DNA of 64,000 bases from Pseudomonas entomophila (GTDB taxonomy: Bacteria; Pseudomonadota; Gammaproteobacteria; Pseudomonadales; Pseudomonadaceae). Both the position numbers and the translations under genes were made by a program. Under the pieces are notes generated by a model. It was not told the DNA's origin, did not search any database, and saw only the letters and a program-made list of their open reading frames with translations. Below, in pieces: positions 16,933-26,068 of this stretch (position 1 is the stretch's first letter; the number at the start of each line of letters is the position of its first letter). The stretch is taken from contig NZ_JARPQB010000014.1 of NCBI RefSeq assembly GCF_029478665.1, positions 20,404 through 84,403 on the forward strand, written 5' to 3'.

Positions 16933-19900
16933 ATGGCGACGACCACCCTTGGGGTCAAACTCGACGACCCGACCCGTGAGCGACTCAAAGCAGCTGCGCA
17001 GTCCATCGACCGCACGCCGCACTGGTTGATCAAGCAAGCGATCTTCAACTATCTCGAGAAGCTCGAGGGTGGCGCCACCCTGAACGAACTCAACGGCCAC
17101 GTTGCCAGCCTCGGCGACGACGCTGGCGAAGTAGCCGCCGACCATGCCCACCAGTGCTTCCTGGAGTTCGCCGAAAGCATCCTGCCGCAGTCGGTACTGC
17201 GCTCGGCGATCACCGCCGCCTACCGCCGCCCCGAGCAGGAAGTGGTACCGATGCTGCTGGAGCAGGCACGCCTGCCCGCCGCGCAAGCTGAAGCCACCAA
17301 CAAGCTGGCCGCGAGCCTGGCCGACAAGCTGCGCAACCAGAAGAGCGCCGGTGGCCGCGCCGGCATCGTCCAGGGCCTGCTGCAGGAATTCTCACTGTCC
17401 TCGCAAGAAGGCGTGGCACTGATGTGCCTGGCCGAAGCCCTGCTGCGCATCCCCGACAAAGGCACCCGTGACGCGCTGATCCGCGACAAGATCAGCACCG
17501 GCAACTGGCAGCCGCACCTGGGCAACAGCCCGTCGCTGTTCGTCAACGCCGCCACCTGGGGCCTGCTGCTGACCGGCAAGCTGGTCAGTACCCACAACGA
17601 ATCCGGCCTGACCTCCTCGCTCACCCGCATCATCGGCAAGAGCGGCGAGCCGATGATCCGCAAGGGCGTCGACATGGCCATGCGCCTGATGGGCGAACAG
17701 TTCGTCACCGGCGAAACCATCGCCGAGGCCCTGGCCAACGCCAGCAAGTTCGAAACCAAAGGCTTCCGCTACAGCTATGACATGCTCGGCGAAGCGGCCC
17801 TGACCGAACACGACGCGCAAAAGTACCTGGCCTCCTACGAGCAGGCGATCCACTCGATCGGCAAGGCGTCCCACGGCCGCGGCATCTATGAAGGGCCGGG
17901 CATCTCGATCAAGCTCTCGGCCCTGCACCCGCGCTACAGCCGTGCCCAGTACGAGCGCGTGATGAACGAGCTGTACCCGCGCCTGCTGTCGCTCACGCTG
18001 CTGGCCAAGCAATACGACATCGGCCTGAACATCGACGCCGAGGAAGCTGACCGCCTGGAGCTGTCGCTGGACCTGCTCGAGCGCCTGTGCTTCGAACCGT
18101 CGCTGGCCGGCTGGAACGGTATCGGCTTCGTTATCCAGGCCTACCAGAAGCGCTGCCCGTACGTGATCGACTACGTCATCGACCTGGCCAAGCGCAGCCG
18201 CCACCGCCTGATGATCCGCCTGGTGAAAGGCGCCTACTGGGACAGCGAGATCAAGCGCGCCCAGGTCGAAGGCCTGGAAGGCTACCCGGTCTACACCCGC
18301 AAGGTGTACACCGACGTCTCCTACATTGCCTGCGCGCGCAAGCTGCTGTCGGTACCGGAAGCCATCTACCCGCAGTTCGCCACCCACAACGCCCACACCC
18401 TGTCGGCCATCTACCAGATCGCCGGGCAGAACTACTACCCGGGCCAGTACGAGTTCCAGTGCCTGCACGGCATGGGCGAACCCCTGTACGAGCAAGTGGT
18501 AGGCAAGGTCTCCGAAGGCAAGCTGAACCGTCCGTGCCGCGTGTACGCGCCAGTCGGCACCCACGAAACCCTGCTGGCCTACCTGGTCCGCCGCCTGCTG
18601 GAAAACGGCGCCAACACTTCGTTCGTCAACCGCATCGCCGACCACTCGATCTCCATCCAGGAACTGGTCGCCGACCCGGTCGCCAGCATCGAGCGCATGG
18701 GCACCCAGGAAGGCAGCATCGGCCTGCCGCACCCGCGCATCCCGATGCCGCGTGAGCTGTATGGCAGCGAGCGAGCCAACTCGGCCGGTATCGACATGGC
18801 CAACGAACACCGCCTGGCGTCGCTGTCCTGCGCCCTGCTGGCCACCGCCCACAACGACTGGAAAGCCACCCCGCTGCTGGGTTGCACCGCCAGCGAGCAG
18901 CCCGCCGCCGCGGTGCTCAACCCGGCCGACCACCGCGATGTCGTGGGTCACGTGCAGGAAGCCACCGTCGCCGACGTCGACAACGCCATCCAGTGCGCGC
19001 TGAACGCCGCGCCGATCTGGCAGGCCACTCCACCGGCCGAGCGCGCTGCGATCCTCGAACGCGCCGCCGACCTGATGGAAGCCGACATCCAGCCGCTGAT
19101 GGGCCTGCTGGTGCGCGAAGCCGGCAAGACCTACGCCAACGCCATCGCCGAAGTGCGCGAGGCCGTGGACTTCCTGCGCTACTACGCGGTGCAGGCACGC
19201 AACGACCTGCGCAACGACAACTGCCGCCCGCTGGGTCCGGTGGTGTGCATCAGCCCGTGGAACTTCCCGCTGGCGATCTTCTCCGGCCAGGTGGCCGCAG
19301 CCCTGGCCGCCGGTAACCCGGTGCTGGCCAAGCCGGCCGAACAGACCCCGCTGGTCGCTGCCCAGGCCGTGCGCCTGCTGCTGGAAGCCGGCATCCCCGA
19401 AGGCGTGCTGCAACTGCTGCCAGGCCAGGGTGAAACCGTCGGTGCCGGCCTGGTCGGTGACGAGCGCGTCAAGGGCGTGATGTTCACCGGGTCCACCGAG
19501 GTCGCCCGCCTACTGCAGCGCAACATCGCCGGCCGCCTGGACAACCAAGGCCGTCCGATCCCGCTGATCGCCGAAACCGGTGGCCAGAACGCCATGATCG
19601 TCGACTCCTCGGCGCTGACCGAGCAGGTGGTGATCGACGTGGTGTCCTCCGCGTTCGACAGTGCCGGCCAGCGTTGCTCGGCCCTGCGCGTGCTGTGCCT
19701 GCAGGAAGACTCCGCCGACCGCGTGATCGAAATGCTCAAGGGCGCCATGGCCGAAAGCCGCCTGGGCAACCCCGAGCGCCTGTCCGTGGACATCGGCCCG
19801 GTGATCGACGCCGAAGCCAAGGCCGGCATCGAGAAGCACATCCAGGGCATGCGTGACAAAGGCCGCACGGTCTACCAGGTGGCCATCGCCGAAGGCGAAG

Positions 19901-20886
19901 AGATCAAGCGCGGCACCTTCGTGATGCCGACCCTGATCGAGCTGGAAAGCTTCGACGAGCTCAAGCGCGAGATCTTCGGCCCGGTGCTGCACGTGGTGCG
20001 CTACAACCGCAAGGACCTGGACCAGCTGATCGAGCAGATCAACGCCTCCGGCTACGGCCTGACCCTGGGCGTGCACACCCGCATCGACGAGACCATCGCC
20101 AAGGTGGTGGACAACGTCAACGCCGGCAACATGTACGTCAACCGCAACATCGTCGGTGCCGTGGTCGGTGTGCAGCCGTTCGGTGGTGAAGGCCTGTCCG
20201 GCACCGGCCCGAAAGCCGGTGGCCCGCTGTACCTGTACCGCCTGTTGTCGACCCGCCCGGCCGACGCCATCGCCCGCCACTTCCAGGCCGACGATGCGCG
20301 CAGCCAGGCCGACACCACCCTGCGCGACCAGCAGATCAAGCCGCTGACCACCCTCAAGACTTGGGCGGCCGGCAGCCAGATGAGCGACCTGGCCGCCCTG
20401 TGCGAGCAGTTCGCCGAACAATCGCAGAGCGGTATCAGCCGCGTGCTGCCAGGCCCGACCGGCGAGCGCAACACCTACACCGTGCTGCCGCGCGAACACG
20501 TGCTGTGCCTGGCCGACAACGAAGCCGACCTGCTGGCGCAACTGGCGGCGGTACTGGCGGTGGGTAGCTCGGCGGTGTTCCAGGACGGCGAGCCGGCCAA
20601 GACCGTGCGCGCCCGCCTGCCGAAAGAGTTGCAAGCGAAGATCAAGCTGGTGGCCGACTGGAACAAGGACGACGTGGCCTTCGACGCGGTTATCCACCAC
20701 GGTCACTCCGACCAGCTGCGCGGTATCTGCGAGCAGGTGGCCAAGCGTGCCGGGGCGATCGTCGGCGTGCACGGGCTTTCGAGTGGCGATCACCAGATCG
20801 CCCTGGAGCGCCTGGTGATCGAGCGGGCGGTGAGCGTGAACACTGCGGCGGCAGGTGGTAACGCCAGTCTGATGACCATCGGCTGA
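16933..20886 (+). CDS. putA: trifunctional PutA: transcriptional repressor, proline dehydrogenase, P5C dehydrogenase
   Basis: PutA oxidises proline to glutamate. FAD-dependent proline dehydrogenase passes electrons to the quinone pool, and NAD-dependent delta1-pyrroline-5-carboxylate dehydrogenase finishes the reaction; without proline the protein represses put genes. The 1317 residues show, in order, an N-terminal ribbon-helix-helix (TLGVKLDDPTRERLKAAAQS, residues 4-23), the PRODH barrel (GISIKLSALHPRY, RLVKGAYWDSEIK, and RRLLENGANTSFVNR) and the aldehyde dehydrogenase domain with SPWNFPLAIF. Catalytic Glu881 lies in AETGGQNA and Cys915 in SAGQRCSALR. A C-terminal conserved tail follows. All key residues are present. 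ATG 16933 follows GAGGATAAG. Confidence 0.98.
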   Translation: MATTTLGVKLDDPTRERLKAAAQSIDRTPHWLIKQAIFNYLEKLEGGATLNELNGHVASLGDDAGEVAADHAHQCFLEFAESILPQSVLRSAITAAYRRPEQEVVPMLLEQARLPAAQAEATNKLAASLADKLRNQKSAGGRAGIVQGLLQEFSLSSQEGVALMCLAEALLRIPDKGTRDALIRDKISTGNWQPHLGNSPSLFVNAATWGLLLTGKLVSTHNESGLTSSLTRIIGKSGEPMIRKGVDMAMRLMGEQFVTGETIAEALANASKFETKGFRYSYDMLGEAALTEHDAQKYLASYEQAIHSIGKASHGRGIYEGPGISIKLSALHPRYSRAQYERVMNELYPRLLSLTLLAKQYDIGLNIDAEEADRLELSLDLLERLCFEPSLAGWNGIGFVIQAYQKRCPYVIDYVIDLAKRSRHRLMIRLVKGAYWDSEIKRAQVEGLEGYPVYTRKVYTDVSYIACARKLLSVPEAIYPQFATHNAHTLSAIYQIAGQNYYPGQYEFQCLHGMGEPLYEQVVGKVSEGKLNRPCRVYAPVGTHETLLAYLVRRLLENGANTSFVNRIADHSISIQELVADPVASIERMGTQEGSIGLPHPRIPMPRELYGSERANSAGIDMANEHRLASLSCALLATAHNDWKATPLLGCTASEQPAAAVLNPADHRDVVGHVQEATVADVDNAIQCALNAAPIWQATPPAERAAILERAADLMEADIQPLMGLLVREAGKTYANAIAEVREAVDFLRYYAVQARNDLRNDNCRPLGPVVCISPWNFPLAIFSGQVAAALAAGNPVLAKPAEQTPLVAAQAVRLLLEAGIPEGVLQLLPGQGETVGAGLVGDERVKGVMFTGSTEVARLLQRNIAGRLDNQGRPIPLIAETGGQNAMIVDSSALTEQVVIDVVSSAFDSAGQRCSALRVLCLQEDSADRVIEMLKGAMAESRLGNPERLSVDIGPVIDAEAKAGIEKHIQGMRDKGRTVYQVAIAEGEEIKRGTFVMPTLIELESFDELKREIFGPVLHVVRYNRKDLDQLIEQINASGYGLTLGVHTRIDETIAKVVDNVNAGNMYVNRNIVGAVVGVQPFGGEGLSGTGPKAGGPLYLYRLLSTRPADAIARHFQADDARSQADTTLRDQQIKPLTTLKTWAAGSQMSDLAALCEQFAEQSQSGISRVLPGPTGERNTYTVLPREHVLCLADNEADLLAQLAAVLAVGSSAVFQDGEPAKTVRARLPKELQAKIKLVADWNKDDVAFDAVIHHGHSDQLRGICEQVAKRAGAIVGVHGLSSGDHQIALERLVIERAVSVNTAAAGGNASLMTIG

Positions 20887-20906
20887 CGCTGACGGTTGTT
20901 GAACAG

Positions 20907-20936
20907 AAAAAGGAGAGCTCAGGCTCTCCTTTTTTG
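20907..20936 (+). terminator. intrinsic terminator of putA
   Basis: AAAAAGGAGAGC pairs with GCTCTCCTTTTT around a TCAG loop, ending in a T run; it starts 20 bases after the putA stop. Confidence 0.9.
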
Positions 20937-20950
20937 TGCTCGCCACAATC

Positions 20951-21231
20951 TTTGCGGCGCCTAGCAGATCGAGCGCCGCCCGCGCGGCGCATCGCGGATG
21001 AATCCGCTCCTACATCTGTTGCAACGTGCCTATGTCTGATAGGCCATGGTTGTTCGCCTTGTTGGCACGACGCAATTTTTCGTTTGGCGCATCTGCCGCC
21101 CCACCTGCCTTAAGCCTTGCGCCAAGGCTGACAACTATGGCCTCACGGTTGTGGCACGTTGCAATAAATGTAGGAGCGGATTCATCCGCGATGCGCCGCG
21201 CGGGCAGCGCTCGATCTCAAAGGCGCTGCAA
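20951..21231. repeat. ~280-base imperfect palindrome with REP-like ends
   Basis: The gap between putA and the acyl-CoA dehydrogenase is one long inverted repeat. Arms 20966-21015 and 21168-21217 match at 49 of 50 positions. The pairing continues inward (TTGCAACGTGCC at about 21019 with GGCACGTTGCAA near 21153; an 18-of-21 block around 21040 and 21125) and weakly outward (TTGCGGCGCCT with AGGCGCTGCAA). The loop is about 21070-21110. Inside each arm is a TGTAGGAGCGGATTCATCCG REP head. No open reading frame of interest lies within, and no transposase is nearby. It looks like a MITE-like or REP-derived element. Confidence 0.8.
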
Positions 21232-21361
21232 CGCTAACCTCAAACACCGTTTACAGCCCGCCGCTAGCGACTTCTGAACCCATATCACTCAGACCAATTA
21301 ACCTGTCCCACCCGCCGCCACCCCGCCTAGACTCGCTGCATCCCGAACCAGGAATGCCGCC

Positions 21362-23158
21362 ATGTCCGAGCAACTTCTCAGCAGCCGCAACCTCGCCTTC
21401 GAACTCTACGAGGTCCTCGACGCCGAGGCCCTGACCCAGCGCCCGCGCTTCGCCGAGCACAGCCGCGAGACCTTCGACGCCGCATTGACCACCGCCCGCA
21501 CCCTCGCCGAAAAATACTTCGCCCCGCACAACCGCAAGGGCGACGAGCACGAGCCACGCTATGTGGACGGTCGCGCCGAGCTGATCCCGGAGGTGAAGCC
21601 TGCGGTGGATGCCTTCCTCGAAGCGGGCTTCCTCAACGCCAACCGCGACTTCGACGTCGGCGGCATGCAGTTGCCCAGCCTGGTATCGCAGGCCTGCTTC
21701 GCCCACTTCCAGGCCGCCAACGCCGGCACCACGGCCTACCCGTTCCTGACCATGGGCGCGGCCAACCTGATCGAAAGCTTCGGCAGCGACGAGCAGAAGC
21801 GGCTGTTCCTGCAACCGATGATCGAGGGCCGCTATTACGGCACCATGGCCCTTACCGAGCCCCATGCCGGCTCGTCGCTGGCCGATATCCGTACCCGCGC
21901 CGAACCCGCGGGCGACGGCAGCTACCGGCTCAAGGGCAACAAGATCTTCATCTCCGGCGGCGACCACGAACTGTCGGAGAACATCGTGCACATGGTCCTG
22001 GCCAAGCTGCCGGACGCCCCACCCGGGGTGAAGGGCATCTCGCTGTTCATCGTGCCGAAGTACCGGGTCAACGCCGACGGCAGCCTGGGCCCGCGCAACG
22101 ACGTGCTACTGGCCGGCCTGTTCCACAAGATGGGCTGGCGCGGCACCACCTCCACTGCGCTGAACTTCGGCGACAACGGCCAGTGCGTCGGGTACCTGGT
22201 CGGCCAGCCGCACCAAGGCCTGGCCTGCATGTTCCAGATGATGAACGAGGCACGCATCGGCGTCGGCATGGGCGCTGTGATGCTGGGTTACGCCGGCTAC
22301 CTCTATTCGCTGGATTACGCCCGCCAACGTCCACAGGGCCGCCTGCCGGACAACAAGAACCCGCACAGCCCCGCCGTGCCGATCATTGAGCACAGCGATG
22401 TGAAGCGCATGCTGCTGGCACAGAAAGCCTACGTGGAGGGCGCTTTCGACCTGGGCCTATACGCGGCCCGGCTGTTCGATGACACCCATACTGCCGCAGA
22501 TGCAGACGCACGCCGGCAAGCCCTGGAACTGCTCGACCTGCTTACCCCCATCGTCAAGTCCTGGCCCTCGGCGTTCTGCCTCAAGGCCAATGAACTGGCT
22601 ATCCAGGTCCTCGGTGGCCACGGCTATACCCGCGAGTACCCGGTCGAACAGTACTACCGCGACAACCGCCTCAACCCGATCCACGAAGGCACCGAAGGTA
22701 TCCAGTCCCTCGACCTGCTCGGGCGCAAGCTGGCGCAGCACAACGGCGCCGGCCTCAAGCAGCTGACCCGCCTGATTGCCGGCACCTGCGAACGCGCCAG
22801 CCATAACCCGAACCTCGACCCGCTGCGTCAGCCACTGGAGCAACTGGTCAACCGCCTGCAAGTGGTGACGCTCACCCTGCTCGGCGACCTGGCCAGCGGC
22901 GAGGTCGCAGGCGCGCTGGCCAACTCGGCGCTGTACCTCAAGGTGTTCGGCCACTGCGTGATCGGCTGGCGCTGGCTGGAGCAGGCCATTCATGCCGAGC
23001 TCGGCCTGCTCAAGGGCAGCGACCGCGACTTCTACCTGGGCAAGCTCCAGGCCGCGCGTTATTTCCTCACCTGGGAAGTGCCGGGCTGCCATAATGACCT
23101 CGCGTTGCTCGAGGCCCGCGACGACACGTGCCTCGCCATGCAAGAGGGGTGGTTCTAG
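21362..23158 (+). CDS. acyl-CoA dehydrogenase, large C-terminally extended type
   Basis: An FAD enzyme introducing a trans-2 double bond in an acyl-CoA. The 598 residues exceed the usual ~380 and match the DmdC/AidB-like long class with an extra C-terminal helical domain (from about residue 460). Visible motifs are YYGTMALTEPHAGSSLADI (flavin-binding loop), MFQMMNEARIGVGMGA, and QVLGGHGYTREYPVEQYYRD. The segment LNPIHEGTEGIQSLDLLGRK has the Glu typical of this class. Substrate unknown; 3-methylmercaptopropionyl-CoA dehydrogenases look similar, but nothing around it supports that pathway. ATG 21362 is clear. It stands 30 bases before the TldD-like gene. Confidence 0.92.
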   Translation: MSEQLLSSRNLAFELYEVLDAEALTQRPRFAEHSRETFDAALTTARTLAEKYFAPHNRKGDEHEPRYVDGRAELIPEVKPAVDAFLEAGFLNANRDFDVGGMQLPSLVSQACFAHFQAANAGTTAYPFLTMGAANLIESFGSDEQKRLFLQPMIEGRYYGTMALTEPHAGSSLADIRTRAEPAGDGSYRLKGNKIFISGGDHELSENIVHMVLAKLPDAPPGVKGISLFIVPKYRVNADGSLGPRNDVLLAGLFHKMGWRGTTSTALNFGDNGQCVGYLVGQPHQGLACMFQMMNEARIGVGMGAVMLGYAGYLYSLDYARQRPQGRLPDNKNPHSPAVPIIEHSDVKRMLLAQKAYVEGAFDLGLYAARLFDDTHTAADADARRQALELLDLLTPIVKSWPSAFCLKANELAIQVLGGHGYTREYPVEQYYRDNRLNPIHEGTEGIQSLDLLGRKLAQHNGAGLKQLTRLIAGTCERASHNPNLDPLRQPLEQLVNRLQVVTLTLLGDLASGEVAGALANSALYLKVFGHCVIGWRWLEQAIHAELGLLKGSDRDFYLGKLQAARYFLTWEVPGCHNDLALLEARDDTCLAMQEGWF

Positions 23159-23188
23159 GGGGAGCCACCGCACACACGGAGGTTTCCG

Positions 23189-24631
23189 ATGTTCGACTCC
23201 AGCACCCTGCTGCGCCAGCGCTTCAAAGCGCTGCGCAGCACGGCCGAACTGTTCTCGCTTCGCCACGTGAAGCAATCGCACCAGTCACTTTCGGTTCGCC
23301 GCAATGTCGCCGAACCGCCCTATTTCAGCCAGGACGAGGGCGCCATGCTCACCGTGCGGGTCGCCGGCGTCGAGGCCTACGCGGCCACCGCCGACCTCTC
23401 CCAGGCAGGCCTGCAACGTGCCCTGGAACAGGCCGAGGCGCTGGCCCGGCGGATCAAGGCCCGCAGCCTGCTCGACCTCAGTGGCCAGCCAGCGCCAAGC
23501 GGTCGTCACGATCACGTCTCACCCAACTTCGAACAGGCGCTGCCCAGCCTCGCCGACTGTCTTGAACTGCTGGCCAGCGAATCGGCCAGCGTGCCGAAGG
23601 ACACTCGCCTGGTGGACTGGCAGGCGAGCCTGGGCATCAGCCTGGTCGAACAGACCTACCTGAACTCCGCTGGCGCCGAACTGCGCCACGCCCAGCGCTT
23701 CATCTACCCAGGCCTGGGCGTCACCGCCAGCGACAGCCAGGACAGCCAGAGCCGCAGCCTGGGCCGGGAGAACTTCGGCCAGCAAGGCGGCTTCGAGGTG
23801 ATCGAGCGCTGCGGCCTGGTCGGCGCGGCCCGGCGCGTGGCCGACGAGGCCCTGCAACTGCTGCTGGCCCCCAATACGCCGAGCGGCAAGCGCGACCTGC
23901 TGCTGATGCCCGACCAGATGATGCTGCAGATCCATGAATCCATCGGTCACCCGCTGGAGATGGACCGCATCCTCGGCGACGAGCGCAACTACGCCGGCAC
24001 CAGCTTCGTCAAAGCCGCTGATTTTGGCCATCTGCAGTACGGCTCGACATTGCTCAACGTGACCTTCGACCCGACCATCGGCGAAGAGCTGGCCAGCTAC
24101 AGCTTCGACGACGACGGCACCCCGGCCAGCAAGCAGTACCTGATTCGCGATGGCCTGTTGGTCCGCCCCCTGGGCGGCGCGCTGTCGCAGTTACGCTCGG
24201 GCCTGGACGGTGTCGCCAACAGCCGCGCCTGCGGCTGGAACCGGGCGCCGATCGACCGCATGGCCAACCTCAACATCGAACCGGGTGACCAGTCGCTCGA
24301 ACAACTGATCGGGGGGATCGAGCGCGGCATCCTGATGCGCACCAACCGCTCCTGGTCCATCGACGATGCGCGCAACAAGTTCCAGTTCGGCTGCGAGTGG
24401 GGGCAGCTGATCGAGAACGGCGAACTCAAGGGCGTGGTGAAGAACCCGAACTACCGCGGCATCTCCGCCGACTTCTGGCGCAACCTGTCGGCAGTCGGCG
24501 ACCGCGGCACCTTCCAGGTGCTCGGCACGCCCAACTGCGGCAAGGGCGAGCCCAACCAGGTAGTGCGGGTCGGCCATGCCTCACCGGCCTGCGTGTTCAG
24601 CCAGATCGACGTCTTCGGAGGGGATGCCTGA
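23189..24631 (+). CDS. TldD-like metalloprotease (catalytic partner)
   Basis: A 480-residue member of the TldD/PmbA (modulator of DNA gyrase) family of zinc proteases. The active-site helix MLQIHESIGHPLEMDR contains HExxxH with His249, Glu250 and His254, so this is the metal-binding partner. The N-terminal third is the usual variable substrate-tunnel domain. The C-terminus contains NYRGISADFWRNLSAVGD and ends in CVFSQIDVFGGDA. The following gene starts on the last base of its stop (TGATG), which implies an obligate pair. In E. coli TldD/TldE degrade unfolded peptides and mature microcin B17; this pair looks like a divergent paralogue set rather than canonical tldD. Confidence 0.87.
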   Translation: MFDSSTLLRQRFKALRSTAELFSLRHVKQSHQSLSVRRNVAEPPYFSQDEGAMLTVRVAGVEAYAATADLSQAGLQRALEQAEALARRIKARSLLDLSGQPAPSGRHDHVSPNFEQALPSLADCLELLASESASVPKDTRLVDWQASLGISLVEQTYLNSAGAELRHAQRFIYPGLGVTASDSQDSQSRSLGRENFGQQGGFEVIERCGLVGAARRVADEALQLLLAPNTPSGKRDLLLMPDQMMLQIHESIGHPLEMDRILGDERNYAGTSFVKAADFGHLQYGSTLLNVTFDPTIGEELASYSFDDDGTPASKQYLIRDGLLVRPLGGALSQLRSGLDGVANSRACGWNRAPIDRMANLNIEPGDQSLEQLIGGIERGILMRTNRSWSIDDARNKFQFGCEWGQLIENGELKGVVKNPNYRGISADFWRNLSAVGDRGTFQVLGTPNCGKGEPNQVVRVGHASPACVFSQIDVFGGDA

Positions 24632-25962
24632 TGAGCTCCGTGTATCAACAACGCTTCGAAAGCCTGCTCGACAGCCTGAACGCCGCCGTGCAGCCGGGCG
24701 AGCAGTTCACCCTCGGCTACAGTGCCGAACAATCGCAATTCGTGCGCTTCAACCACGCCAAGGTGCGCCAGGCCGGCCTGGTCAGCCAGGCCAGTGCGCA
24801 ACTGCGGTTGGTGCGTGACGGGCGCCAGGCTGAACAGCAGATCACCCTGGGCGATGACGCCGAACTCGATCGCCAGCGCCTGCACGAGGCACTGGCGCAA
24901 TTGCGCCAGACCTTGCCTCTGCTACCGCTGGACCCTTACCTGAGCCTCGACGAAAGCGCGTGGCACAGCCATAGCCTGCTGGAGACGCCGCTGCCCGAGC
25001 TGGACGAGGTACTGGCCCTGATCGAGCGCGAAGCGGGTGATCTGGACCTGGTCGGGATCCACGCCGCCGGCCCCATCTGCCGTGGTTTCGCCAGCTCTTT
25101 CGGCGCCTTCGGCTGGCACCAGGCCAACAGCTTCAACATCGACTGGAGCCTGTTCCACGCCAACGGGCAGGCGGTCAAGGCCAACTATGCGGGGCAAACC
25201 TGGCGTGGCGAGAAATTCGCCGCGCGCCTGCGTCAGGCCCGTGAGCAGCTGGAGCATCTGGGGCGCCCGGCCATCACCCTCGAACCCGGCAGCTATCGCG
25301 CCTACCTGGCGCCCGCAGCGATGGACGAAATCGCCGGCATGCTCTGCTGGGGCAGCTTTTCCGCGCAGTCCCTGGCCACCGGCAACAGTTCGCTGCAACG
25401 CCTGTACAACGGCGACGCGCGGCTGAGCCCGCTGGTGAGTTTCAGCGAACAGGTCAGTGGTTCGCTGAGCCCGGCGTTCTCCGACGAAGGCTCGCCCCGT
25501 CGCGACCTGTTGCTGATCGGCGAAGGGCGTGGGCTGGAGCGGTTGGTGAGCGCCCGTAGCGCCGCCGAGTTCAAGCTTGTGGCCAACGGCGCCGACAGCC
25601 ATGAATCACCCTGCGCGATCAGCCTGGCGCCAGGTAACCTGCCCAGCGCGCAGATCCTCGAACGCCTCGGCACCGGCCTGTACATCAGCAACCTCTGGTA
25701 CCTGAACTATTCGGACCTGCCAGCGGCACGCATGACCGGGCTGACCCGCTTCGCCACGTTCTGGGTCGAGAACGGCAGGATCCAGGGGCCAGTGAGCACC
25801 ATGCGTTTCGACGACAGCCTGTACAACCTGCTGGGCAGCCAGTTGGAAGACCTGACCCAGGAGCGCGAGATGATCCTGTCGACCAGCACCTATGGGCAGC
25901 GCAGCACCGGGTCGAGCCACCTGCCGGGGGCGTTGGTCAAAGGGTTGACCCTGACATTGTGA
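24631..25962 (+). CDS. TldE/PmbA-like protein (non-catalytic partner)
   Basis: A 443-residue member of the PmbA/TldE side of the family. Where TldD has HExxxH this protein has PAAMDEIAGMLCWGSFSAQS and no metal ligands, as expected for the structural partner. It retains the C-terminal family segment RFATFWVENGRIQGPVSTMR. ATG 24631 overlaps the TldD-like stop by one base; the much longer upstream frame is a shadow of that gene. Together the two would form a TldD/TldE-type heterodimeric peptidase whose substrate is unknown. The REP unit at 25978 closes the operon. Confidence 0.85.
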   Translation: MSSVYQQRFESLLDSLNAAVQPGEQFTLGYSAEQSQFVRFNHAKVRQAGLVSQASAQLRLVRDGRQAEQQITLGDDAELDRQRLHEALAQLRQTLPLLPLDPYLSLDESAWHSHSLLETPLPELDEVLALIEREAGDLDLVGIHAAGPICRGFASSFGAFGWHQANSFNIDWSLFHANGQAVKANYAGQTWRGEKFAARLRQAREQLEHLGRPAITLEPGSYRAYLAPAAMDEIAGMLCWGSFSAQSLATGNSSLQRLYNGDARLSPLVSFSEQVSGSLSPAFSDEGSPRRDLLLIGEGRGLERLVSARSAAEFKLVANGADSHESPCAISLAPGNLPSAQILERLGTGLYISNLWYLNYSDLPAARMTGLTRFATFWVENGRIQGPVSTMRFDDSLYNLLGSQLEDLTQEREMILSTSTYGQRSTGSSHLPGALVKGLTLTL

Positions 25963-25977
25963 TTGGCAGGTCCGGCC

Positions 25978-26039
25978 TGTTCGCCGGCAAGCCGGCTCCT
26001 ACAGGGGGTTGCACGTAGGAGCCGGCTTGCCGGCGAACA
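25978..26039. repeat. REP-type inverted repeat (CCGGCTTGCCGG subtype)
   Basis: Perfect arms of about 25 bases (25978-26002 and 26015-26039) fill the gap between the PmbA-like gene and the MFS gene. Confidence 0.85.
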
Positions 26040-26068
26040 AGTCCGACTGCAGAACAAAGAGAAGCCCC

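Noticed and set aside
17392..19413. 673-codon open frame on the minus strand opposite putA
   Set aside because: It is fully inside putA, whose protein has all three functional domains. The antisense frame is a by-product of high third-position GC and reads as a low-complexity Gly/Val/Ala/Gln product with no domain.
20951..21231. Insertion sequence at the long palindrome
   Set aside because: No transposase frame fits inside, and the repeat is a palindrome throughout rather than terminal inverted repeats around a gene.
24397..25962. Long N-terminal extension of the PmbA-like gene
   Set aside because: The extra frame lies entirely in the TldD-like gene. The ATG at 24631 overlaps that gene's stop and gives the normal family length.
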